Assembly: GCA_002358575.1 (NCBI GenBank)
Contig: DEPD01000057.1
Coordinates: 1-6,241, forward strand
Origin: Lachnospiraceae bacterium UBA3401
Lineage (GTDB): Bacteria; Bacillota; Clostridia; Lachnospirales; Lachnospiraceae
Direction: 5' to 3'
DNA length: 6,241 nucleotides
The notes below the pieces were generated by a model. The model did not search any database and was not told the DNA's origin. It saw only the letters and a list, made by a program, of their open reading frames with translations. This document shows, piece by piece, positions 1 through 5,538 of the stretch; position 1 is the first letter of the stretch, and each line of letters starts with the position of its first letter. A program made the translations under genes and the position numbers.

Positions 1-150
1 GAAAATAAGTGATGCAGATTGCGTAGGATATTTCTTCGAGGAGGTATGTCAAAAAACGTAGGCGTAGCGGGTTGCGGCGAGGCTTTTTGGCATGCATAAT
101 CGGAGAAATAGCCAAGTCAAGATGCGTCAGTTATTTTTCTACAGTTCCTA
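1..150 (-). repeat. Structured repeat-like intergenic element, left part cut by window edge
   Basis: This stretch has no convincing gene but clear structure. ATGTCAAAAA (46-55) can pair with TTTTTGGCAT (84-93) as a 10-bp stem with one G-T pair. The GC-rich loop contains a smaller hairpin around 63-76. The right end carries the motif TTTTTCTACAGTTCCT (134-149), whose reverse complement recurs at 6226-6241 and, as a 14-base core, at 5154-5167. I infer a member of a dispersed repeat family lying on the minus strand, with its GGAACTG end at 149. Only the terminal motif is shown by this window to be repeated; the rest of the unit is assumed to belong to it. Two short reading frames cross it: one ends in DADCVGYFFEEVCQKT at a TAG (60-62), the other is MSKNVGVAGCGEAFWHA (46-99). 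Neither is supported as a gene. Confidence 0.5.
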
Positions 151-199
151 AGTAAGTATTTTTTACGGAGATATATGAAAAGAAATTTCATGAAAATGA

Positions 200-204
200 G
201 AGGA
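200..204 (+). promoter_or_regulatory. Ribosome binding site of the ANT(6) gene
   Basis: GAGGA lies 8 bases before the ATG at 213, normal spacing for a Firmicute. It fixes the start. No convincing -35/-10 pair was found between the repeat and this site. Confidence 0.75.
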
Positions 205-212
205 AGCTTATT

Positions 213-1085
213 ATGCGCAACGAAACACAAATGTATCAATTATTATTGAAGATTGCAGAGGAAGATGATAGGATTCTAGCAGTCTATATGAATGGTTCAA
301 GGACAAACAAGAATGTCCCAAAGGATATTTTTCAAGACTATGATATTGTTTATGTGGTGCCAGAGACAGGTTCTTTTATCAGAGATGAAGATTGGCCGCA
401 CAAATTTGGAACGATTCTTTATATGCAGTTTCCAGACGAAAGTCCAGATTATCCAAATGACAAGGAAAATCATTATGGTTGGCTGATGCAGTTTGATGAT
501 GGTGTTCGTATTGATCTTACGGTTCAGACAGTCCAGTATGCCAAAGAACATATCCATGATGATAAACTTTGTCGAATTTTACTAGATAAACAAAATATAC
601 TGCCAGCAATACCAGAGGCGACAGACGCGGACTATTATATAAAAAAGCCCACAAAGATACAGTTTCAGGCGTGCACCAATGAATTTTGGTGGTGTAGCAA
701 CAATTTAGCCAAAGGGCTTTGGCGTAAGGAGATGCCTTATGTGCAGGATATGACCAACTTTGTTGTCCGCAAACAGTTGGAAGAGATGCTTTCATGGAAG
801 ATTGGTATTCAGACAGATTTTCAGGTGAGCGTTGGAAAATCGGCAAAGTATTTGTATCGATGGCTTGACGAGAGTGAGTATCAAGGCTATCTGAACACAT
901 ATTTTGGCGGTCGTATTGAGGAAGCCTGGACAGCAATTTTGCATATGTGCGATTTGTTTGAGAGTACCGCGGAGTATGTGGCAAAGAAGTTAGGATATAC
1001 ATACAATGCTATGGAGGGAAAAGCGGCGCGGAAATTTTTAGAACAGGTGAGACAGTTGCCGCAAGATGCGGTAAGTATTTTATAA
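213..1085 (+). CDS. ant(6): Aminoglycoside 6-adenylyltransferase, ANT(6)/AadE-AadK family
   Basis: Predicted cytoplasmic nucleotidyltransferase that would transfer AMP from ATP to the 6-hydroxyl of streptomycin and so inactivate it. The sequence shows the family signature near the N-terminus: GSR at residues 28-30, then QDYDI, in which D42 and D44 are the expected metal-binding aspartates. A third acidic residue sits in VRIDLT (D101). The C-terminal half is Trp/Tyr-rich and helical (FWWCSNNLAKGLWR and the MLSWKIGIQTDF region), as in AadE/AadK proteins. At 290 residues it matches the usual length of about 280-300, so it looks intact. It stands alone, 218 bases from the convergent FliD-like gene, beside a repeat element. 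Active-site residues support activity, but many chromosomal ANT(6) homologues in Firmicutes give weak or silent resistance, so a resistance phenotype is not certain. Confidence 0.93.
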   Translation: MRNETQMYQLLLKIAEEDDRILAVYMNGSRTNKNVPKDIFQDYDIVYVVPETGSFIRDEDWPHKFGTILYMQFPDESPDYPNDKENHYGWLMQFDDGVRIDLTVQTVQYAKEHIHDDKLCRILLDKQNILPAIPEATDADYYIKKPTKIQFQACTNEFWWCSNNLAKGLWRKEMPYVQDMTNFVVRKQLEEMLSWKIGIQTDFQVSVGKSAKYLYRWLDESEYQGYLNTYFGGRIEEAWTAILHMCDLFESTAEYVAKKLGYTYNAMEGKAARKFLEQVRQLPQDAVSIL

Positions 1086-1254
1086 GATAAAGAATCGATT
1101 GGATACTTTTTAGTTCTTTAGATAATGATGGATAATTAGTGCATCGAGTAGGCAAGATTTATGCTGATAGAACATATCTTTTCATATAGGAAGCTCCTTT
1201 CTGATAAATTTATATGCCAATTCTCAAAGAATATTGTCATTATAAGTTAGAGAA

Positions 1255-1296
1255 GCCCCTTATGCAGTTTCTCTTTGAAAGTCCAGCATAAGGGGC
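1255..1296 (-). terminator. Rho-independent-type terminator hairpin, likely shared by convergent genes
   Basis: GCCCCTTATGC (1255-1265) and GCATAAGGGGC (1286-1296) form a perfect 11-bp stem around a 20-base loop. It lies just past the stop of the minus-strand FliD-like gene. The T-rich tract following it on the minus strand is short and interrupted (TTCTCTAACTT). On the + strand the stem is followed by ATTGATTTTA, so it may also stop transcription from the ANT(6) gene about 170 bases upstream. I see no other candidate terminator for either gene. Confidence 0.75.
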
Positions 1297-1303
1297 ATTG
1301 ATT

Positions 1304-2515
1304 TTAGATAAATGAGTTATAATCTGAAACGGGCGGTATATTGTAAGATGCTTTGGAAGTATATCCGCTGGCTGTATTTGCATTGGTGTTCATATAATAA
1401 TCAACACGTGATGCATTGCTGGCAACATAAGAACCATAGTTCTTGAAAAAGTCATGTACTTTAGACATATCCGCCTTTTTAAAGGTATCCTCATCAAGTG
1501 ATAATCTACCTTTTTTGTCTACGCTAAATCCAAATTCTTTTAGTGCTTTGGTGTTGTTTGCTGTTCTTTCTCTAATGTAGGACAGATTTGAAAGCACCCC
1601 CGAATTGGAGCTGGATTCAGCTTTATCAAACATAGCGTTATAGTTGCTCACAAAGCTTTTTGCTGTAGAAAGGATTTTTTTCACGTCATATTCGTCTGTC
1701 TCATTGCCGTCTGCATCCTTTACCTTCGCAAATAATTCGTTGGAAGCGAGGGCTTCGCCGTCTTTCTTGAGCGCAGCCGCGCTAGTGCTGGTTGGTTTCT
1801 TTGTATCTGTGTTTGTAGTATTATTTGTTGTGCTTGTTGTAGTGCTAGTGCTGCCACCTGCAAATTTAATGCGGGAAGCAATTGTAGAACCATAGCTTTG
1901 AATGTTGTCTGTCGAGAATAATTTCTGCACTTTTGAGAGATCGGCGCCCTTTAACTTGGTTTCATCAAGCTGAAGCGTTCCATCATTTTTAAGCATAACG
2001 CCGATTTCGCCAAGTTCTTTCTCAAATTTTGAAGTGGTGCTCATCATGTTTGCCACATATGCTGTCTTGTTTGTAAGTGTAGAACTTTTTGATGCAGTCA
2101 CAACACTGTTATAGTTGTTCACATAAGATTTCATTGCGGAAACTACTTTCTCCGCCGCAGTTGAACCATTTTCTGTGTCCTCATAAGTCTTTTCACTTTG
2201 CAGTGTTGAGACAGAGGACTTTAAGCTACTAATTCCAGAAGTCAGATCGGAATTTGCTTTTTCTGTCTCTTTAGAAACAGTGGGATACATTTTCTCTCGA
2301 AGTAACGTATCAATAATGTTGTTCGAGCCGCGTCTTTTGTTTGTAGACGTTGTTGAACCTGAATTTTCCTCTAAAGAACTATAGTAGGATTTGAGTAGTT
2401 TTTTATATGTACCGTTCTTTATCGCGTTTCGTTCAGAGAACAGACTGTACAGGTTGGTCGAACTATTGTTGGAACCATATAGAGAACTGTTGTTCCAAAA
2501 GTTCATAAATGCCAT
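1304..2515 (-). CDS. FliD-C-like tandem-repeat protein, probably exported (no formal name)
   Basis: Protein of 403 residues containing two copies of a module resembling the C-terminal part of flagellar cap protein FliD. Copy A is at about 123-217 (SAMKSYVNNYNSVV, then GVMLKNDGTLQLDETKL, KVQKLF). Copy B is at about 278-373 (STAKSFVSNYNAMF, then GFSVDKKGRLSLDEDTF, KVHDFF). The FliD hallmarks are the FV..YN helix and the G(I/V)...DG.L.LDE.KL turn. A Ser/Thr/Asn-rich linker (about 220-247) separates the copies. There is no cysteine, no signal peptide and no membrane segment, typical of proteins exported by the flagellar apparatus. The usual FliD N-terminus is absent; residues 1-60 are Asn/Ser/Tyr-rich. 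I chose ATG 2515 because AAGGAG lies 8 bases before it; an upstream in-frame TTG at 2536 overlaps that site. It could instead be a cell-surface or secreted protein outside the flagellum. The ORF is certain, the function is not. Confidence 0.85.
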   Translation of the reverse strand: MAFMNFWNNSSLYGSNNSSTNLYSLFSERNAIKNGTYKKLLKSYYSSLEENSGSTTSTNKRRGSNNIIDTLLREKMYPTVSKETEKANSDLTSGISSLKSSVSTLQSEKTYEDTENGSTAAEKVVSAMKSYVNNYNSVVTASKSSTLTNKTAYVANMMSTTSKFEKELGEIGVMLKNDGTLQLDETKLKGADLSKVQKLFSTDNIQSYGSTIASRIKFAGGSTSTTTSTTNNTTNTDTKKPTSTSAAALKKDGEALASNELFAKVKDADGNETDEYDVKKILSTAKSFVSNYNAMFDKAESSSNSGVLSNLSYIRERTANNTKALKEFGFSVDKKGRLSLDEDTFKKADMSKVHDFFKNYGSYVASNASRVDYYMNTNANTASGYTSKASYNIPPVSDYNSFI

Positions 2516-2523
2516 ACTCATCA

Positions 2524-2529
2524 CTCCTT
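2524..2529 (-). promoter_or_regulatory. Ribosome binding site deciding the FliD-like start
   Basis: AAGGAG on the minus strand sits 8 bases before ATG 2515. The in-frame ATG two codons earlier would be only 2 bases from it, and the TTG further upstream lies on its far side, so 2515 is the best start. Confidence 0.8.
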
Positions 2530-2562
2530 CACTCAATAAAATAAAGTTTTTCTGTTATCCCT

Positions 2563-2591
2563 ATTTTATACTTATCCTATTTAAAAATCAA
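2563..2591 (-). promoter_or_regulatory. Sigma-A-type promoter of the FliD-like gene
   Basis: On the minus strand TTGATT (2591-2586) and TAAAAT (2568-2563) are separated by 17 bases, predicting a start near 2556 and a leader of about 40 bases. No flagellar sigma-28 pattern (TAAA plus GCCGATAA) was recognised, so the gene looks housekeeping-driven. Confidence 0.6.
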
Positions 2592-2690
2592 TGGATTTTC
2601 CATATTTTGTGAAACTTGTAACCAAAATGTTTTTAAAGCTCGCCTTTGGAGAACAAATTATCTTTTCCCATGCCGTGTTCCGAATAGTTT

Positions 2691-4253
2691 CTAATTATAA
2701 TATTTCTCTGGCCATGTATAGATAGAAATACCGCCCAGCTCCACATGTTCTGTCAGTTGCGGGGCGATAACTGTAATGTCGTAGCGGCGGACTATCTGGG
2801 TGTCGATTGTCAGGCAGGTCAGTCGTTTCATGGTGGATAGCACTTCCAATCCAGTAAGATTTGGGTTTTCATACAGGTCCAGACCCCAAGCCCGGCAGAA
2901 CTCCAGATCACGGATATCTCTTAGTCCAGTATTGGCCAAATTCAGCATTCCCAATCGTTTGCATTTGCGTAGACAGGCCAGCGTCCCAGGTTCCAAGGGA
3001 TTTCCACGCAAGTCTAATTGGTTTAGGCAGGTAAGCCCACGCAAGGGTTCGAGACTGGAAATCCGATTGCCATAGAGATTCAACTTTGTTAACTTATCTA
3101 GTCCTGCTAAGGGAGATAGGTCGGTGATTAGATTATAGGGCAGCCAAAGCTCTCGTAGATTAGTGAAGGAAGCTAAGGGGGATAGATCTTCGATGTCATT
3201 ATTCCACAAGTCTAGTTCTTTTAGTTGGACTGCTTCTCTAAGGAAGGAAAGGTCTCGAATACTCATACCCCGTGCCTCAAAGCGTTTCCCATAAATCAGA
3301 TCTACCGCTATTTGGAATAGTTCCCTCTCCCCAGGAATCAGCAGGCGTTCCCATTCTTCCTCTGGGGATAGACCAGTTTCCTTTGCATTGTGTTCTGCCT
3401 GACAGATTTGTTGGGCTAGTTCGCCCACCCTGTTCCACTTCGCAGCTTGTTTGGCATTCCAGTGCCAACCAGGAGCCTTTTGAGCGAAACGCCGAGCAGA
3501 AAGCTTCTCGTCTCTCTCTTGGGGCAGCAGACCTAGAGTAAGGTGAATCTGCCCTTTGAGGTATTCTCCCCAATTGGGGCTGGGACCTTCGTAGACAAAG
3601 CGGTTGTCCTCTAGCCAGCAGGCACACTTCTCTGTTGGTACTACTCCTTGGGGCCAGGTAAATTCTGATCCAATTAGCTCCGGGAGATGGCGGGCACGTC
3701 CTCTTCGTCCCCCTTTGCCAGTGAGGCAATAAGTGAGGTATGCTTCCATATTTTGATCCAAAATCAGTTCCAACCACTGGGCGAAGGTGCAGGCCGGAGC
3801 CCGCCGGACACCAAAGGAACCCACTGTCCACACTTCTCCGGCACAAGGTCCGGCGGTGATCAGCGACCAGCCTAACGCTTCATTGCCCATGAGCAGGATC
3901 TGTCCTGGCAGCTTAGTAACATTATGAAATTGTACCAGTTTTCCCTCGAAACACTCTGGATTCTCCGCAGGGGGATAGGGAACGTCCAGTGACATTTTTT
4001 GGTTTTCAATGTTTTGTAAGGATATCCAGAGGAAAAAGTTGCACACAAGGGGTACCCAGCCGCCGTTGGCGGTACAGCTTATAATCTCTCGATAATCTTC
4101 TGGCAGACGGATATTTTGCTCTTTTTCAAATTTTTCTAACCATTCTATGCCTGTTGGTTCTTCAAGATGAACCAGTTTTGGAGCGTACTGTGCCATACTG
4201 ACTAGCTTGTCTTGTACTCGTTTCACTTGTATTGCTTCTCTTGTGTAGTCCAT
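2691..4253 (-). CDS. SUKH (SMI1/KNR4) domain protein with C-terminal leucine-rich repeats
   Basis: Predicted soluble protein of 520 residues. Residues about 36-165 resemble a SUKH-1 domain: WLEKFEKEQNIRLPEDYREI, then NGG (63-65), a hydrophobic core ending LLMGNEALGWS, and a closing FAQWLELIL helix. SUKH proteins are best known as immunity proteins for nuclease toxins in polymorphic toxin systems. Residues about 175-325 are charged, Trp-containing and unrecognised. Residues about 333-485 form 22-residue leucine-rich repeats of the bacterial type (LKELDLWNNDIEDLSPLASF, LRELWLPYNLITDLSPLAGL, LTKLNLYGNRISSLEPLRGL, then less regular units). No signal peptide or membrane segment is seen. It is the second gene of an operon, starting 26 bases after the MotA/FliG-like stop. 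ATG 4253 is preferred to the in-frame TTG at 4277 because AAAAAGGA lies 9 bases before it. GC content, roughly 50% or more in the lines counted, is well above the neighbours, suggesting separate ancestry. Immunity function is inferred. Confidence 0.88.
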   Translation of the reverse strand: MDYTREAIQVKRVQDKLVSMAQYAPKLVHLEEPTGIEWLEKFEKEQNIRLPEDYREIISCTANGGWVPLVCNFFLWISLQNIENQKMSLDVPYPPAENPECFEGKLVQFHNVTKLPGQILLMGNEALGWSLITAGPCAGEVWTVGSFGVRRAPACTFAQWLELILDQNMEAYLTYCLTGKGGRRGRARHLPELIGSEFTWPQGVVPTEKCACWLEDNRFVYEGPSPNWGEYLKGQIHLTLGLLPQERDEKLSARRFAQKAPGWHWNAKQAAKWNRVGELAQQICQAEHNAKETGLSPEEEWERLLIPGERELFQIAVDLIYGKRFEARGMSIRDLSFLREAVQLKELDLWNNDIEDLSPLASFTNLRELWLPYNLITDLSPLAGLDKLTKLNLYGNRISSLEPLRGLTCLNQLDLRGNPLEPGTLACLRKCKRLGMLNLANTGLRDIRDLEFCRAWGLDLYENPNLTGLEVLSTMKRLTCLTIDTQIVRRYDITVIAPQLTEHVELGGISIYTWPEKYYN

Positions 4254-4260
4254 AAAAGTA

Positions 4261-4270
4261 ATTCCTTTTT
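4261..4270 (-). promoter_or_regulatory. Ribosome binding site deciding the SUKH-LRR start
   Basis: AAAAAGGAAT on the minus strand lies 9 bases (from AAGGA) before ATG 4253. The upstream TTG at 4277 has no such site and begins inside the short gap after the previous stop. Confidence 0.7.
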
Positions 4271-4279
4271 GATACAAAT

Positions 4280-5083
4280 TTATACGTTATTCAATATAAC
4301 AATCTCACCGGTTTTCAAAAGTGCGTTGATTGTATTCAATGTTTTCGTCACGCTTGTGTCCACATCTTTTTCACTGATGGATGCGCACAGCACCACATCT
4401 TCCATAATGGCATGAGCCAGTCCAGTACTGAGATTGTCTAAGATCCTTTTTCGTGTCTCCTGTTGGAGTACATAGATACAGATTGCCAGATCTTTGTTAT
4501 CTAATTCTCGCAGTACTCGCTGTATACATCGGTTGTGCAGATTACTGACCATTTTTTCTAAATTATGAATGGATTCACAGATATCTGAATCCTGAAAAGT
4601 AGGGTGAATGGAAAATAGTTTTTCCACATCTTTTTTCTGGTGAAGGACTTCTATCTGTGTGCGGTATTCCTGATGTAGTTCAATTGGCATCAAGCTCATA
4701 AGAACACCTTCTAGTACTCTGGGATTATCTCCATTTTGTATTCCGAGCATTCCCCTTAGATACATATAATCAATCATGGCATCTGCATTGTCTGGCGCTT
4801 TTGTCCAGTAGATATTTGTTCCTATCTCTGCGATAATTTCTGGGAAATTACCATCTACAACCAGAAGAATAAGCTGTTTTAAAAAATTTGACGGTATTGT
4901 TTGTGCTATATCTTCCAGAGCAAGCAATCCTTCTTTTCGGGCAAGGTCGGCGAGTTTCATAAGGTTTTTTGCTGCATCAATAACTTTGTTTTGCTGCTCC
5001 TTTACTCCTAAATCGGTCTTCTTTAGTTTTGCGATAGCATCAAGCCGCACAGCATCTAATAGTGTAATTCGTAAGTTCTCCAT
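4280..5083 (-). CDS. Soluble MotA-like/FliG-C-like chimeric protein
   Basis: Protein of 267 residues joining parts of a flagellar stator and a rotor. Residues about 35-90 resemble the MotA cytoplasmic loop (LADLARKEGLLALEDI ... LILLVVDGNFPEII). Residues about 104-135 resemble the MotA C-terminal tail (YMYLRGMLGIQNGDNPRVLE). The transmembrane hairpins normally before and between these parts are missing, and no membrane segment is seen. Residues about 190-263 align without gaps to the FliG C-terminal torque domain (VLRELDNKDLAICIY ... RKRILDNLS ... LLKTGEIVI). MotA residues R90 and E98, which contact FliG in E. coli, have counterparts R49 and E57. In the FliG-like part the acidic pair survives as E228-D229, but the basic positions equivalent to K264, R281 and R297 are Y204, G221 and S237. 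ATG 5083 is chosen because AGGAGG lies 9 bases upstream and an upstream ATG at 5125 falls inside the -10 box. First gene of an operon with the SUKH-LRR gene. Its function is unknown to me. Confidence 0.85.
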   Translation of the reverse strand: MENLRITLLDAVRLDAIAKLKKTDLGVKEQQNKVIDAAKNLMKLADLARKEGLLALEDIAQTIPSNFLKQLILLVVDGNFPEIIAEIGTNIYWTKAPDNADAMIDYMYLRGMLGIQNGDNPRVLEGVLMSLMPIELHQEYRTQIEVLHQKKDVEKLFSIHPTFQDSDICESIHNLEKMVSNLHNRCIQRVLRELDNKDLAICIYVLQQETRKRILDNLSTGLAHAIMEDVVLCASISEKDVDTSVTKTLNTINALLKTGEIVILNNV

Positions 5084-5092
5084 TTTATTTTG

Positions 5093-5098
5093 CCTCCT
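5093..5098 (-). promoter_or_regulatory. Ribosome binding site deciding the MotA/FliG-like start
   Basis: A perfect AGGAGG on the minus strand lies 9 bases before ATG 5083. Together with the promoter position it rules out the in-frame ATGs at 5125 and 5122. Confidence 0.9.
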
Positions 5099-5120
5099 GT
5101 ATGGCGTATCAATTTTTTTC

Positions 5121-5149
5121 ATCATAACATAATGACCCTGTTATCTCAA
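5121..5149 (-). promoter_or_regulatory. Strong sigma-A promoter with extended -10 for the MotA/FliG-SUKH operon
   Basis: On the minus strand TTGAGA (5149-5144) is followed after 17 bases by TATGAT (5126-5121), preceded by TG one base upstream (TGTTATGAT), an extended -10. The predicted start is near 5114, giving a leader of about 30 bases with the AGGAGG site. The -35 box ends 4 bases from the repeat motif copy at 5154, so that repeat sits directly upstream of the promoter. Confidence 0.75.
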
Positions 5150-5153
5150 CAAA

Positions 5154-5167
5154 GAACTGTAGAAAAA
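5154..5167 (+). repeat. Second copy of the GAACTGTAGAAAAA repeat motif
   Basis: The 14-base core is identical to the copies ending at 149 (inverted) and at 6241 (direct). The flank continues AATAA, close to the ATAA next to the first copy. TTTTGACATA at 5216-5225 also occurs inverted inside the first element (45-54), a hint that more of the unit is shared in diverged form. Confidence 0.55.
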
Positions 5168-5170
5168 ATA

Positions 5171-5435
5171 AGAATTTGACGTCGTATCCGTCAGTTCTGT
5201 TCACGCTTCATTTGATTTTGACATATTTTTCTTATTGACGGCGTAAACAACAATTTTTACACAAAAACTAACGATTTTATTAATTTGACTTACGATTCCT
5301 ATTACGTTGATGGCGAGTGAACAGTAATTCAGTTCCAATATAAACAAGAAGTAGTTCTGGAGATAATTTTCAGCTTCGTATGAAACAGAAAGTTTGCCGC
5401 AAAAAATAGCTTTGTAATTTATGTACGAAAACGGT
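5171..5435 (+). other. Long divergent intergenic region without a gene
   Basis: AT-rich DNA between two divergent promoters; no reading frame with a credible ribosome binding site was seen. It holds a small hairpin (TGACG-TCGTATC-CGTCA, about 5177-5193), three spaced (A/T)TTGAC motifs (about 5175, 5234, 5284), and an 8-bp inverted repeat, CTGTTCAC (5197-5204) with GTGAACAG (5317-5324), 112 bases apart. These might be regulatory or remnants of a repeat element; no function can be assigned. Confidence 0.4.
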
Positions 5436-5462
5436 TTGTCTTTTTTGGCCTTATAGTATAAT
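5436..5462 (+). promoter_or_regulatory. Sigma-A-type promoter of the WHH nuclease gene
   Basis: A perfect TATAAT (5457-5462) is preceded by a weak -35, either TTGTCT (5436-5441, 15-base spacer) or TTTGTC one base earlier (16-base spacer). Transcription would start near 5469, leaving a leader of about 70 bases before ATG 5539. Confidence 0.6.
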
Positions 5463-5488
5463 ATGTATTTAGGAATTGTTAATAAAAA

Positions 5489-5536
5489 ATGGTTTATCTA
5501 AAGATCAGTCAAAAGAGGAGGGGGATTTTGTCATAA
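5489..5536 (+). CDS. Possible 15-residue leader peptide upstream of the nuclease gene
   Basis: ATG 5489 opens a frame reading MVYLKISQKRRGILS and stops at TAA 5534-5536, two bases before the nuclease ATG. The purine-rich ribosome binding site of the nuclease lies inside it (codons AGG AGG GGG). That geometry is what translational coupling would need. Its own ribosome binding site is poor: AGGA at 5471-5474 is 14 bases away and almost at the predicted mRNA start. It may equally be a chance frame. Confidence 0.3.
   Translation: MVYLKISQKRRGILS
5515..5524 (+). promoter_or_regulatory. Strong ribosome binding site with unusually long spacing
   Basis: GAGGAGGGGG lies 14 bases from ATG 5539 measured from its last G, or 17 from GGAGG. 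It is the only good site in the region and favours ATG 5539 over the in-frame TTG at 5476, which is only about 7 bases past the predicted transcription start. The long spacing suggests weak or coupled initiation. Confidence 0.6.
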
Positions 5537-5538
5537 CA

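Noticed and set aside
172..177. TATATG as a -10 box for the ANT(6) gene
   Set aside because: The hexamer 17 bases upstream is TAAGTA, which does not resemble a -35 box; no supported promoter was assigned.
517..1002. A 161-residue minus-strand frame opposite the ANT(6) gene
   Set aside because: It is antisense to an intact conserved enzyme and has no family resemblance; treated as a shadow.
1088..1120. Inverted repeat TAAAGAA/TTCTTTA after the ANT(6) gene as a terminator
   Set aside because: The 7-bp stem is AT-only except for one pair and has no following T-run; the GC-rich hairpin at 1255-1296 is far better.
2556..2600. Flagellar sigma-28 promoter for the FliD-like gene
   Set aside because: No GCCGATAA-like -10 was found; a TTGATT-17-TAAAAT sigma-A pattern fits.
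3277..3846. A 189-residue open frame on the minus strand inside the SUKH-LRR gene
   Set aside because: It overlaps a gene with clear SUKH and LRR features, has Pro/Arg/Ser-rich composition typical of a shifted frame in GC-richer DNA, and shows no recognisable motif.
5084..5125. Longer start for the MotA/FliG-like protein at ATG 5125
   Set aside because: That ATG lies within the predicted -10 box and upstream of the predicted transcription start, while AGGAGG points to ATG 5083.
5476..5538. TTG 5476 as start of the nuclease
   Set aside because: It is about 7 bases past the predicted transcription start with no spaced ribosome binding site; ATG 5539 follows a strong one, though at long spacing.
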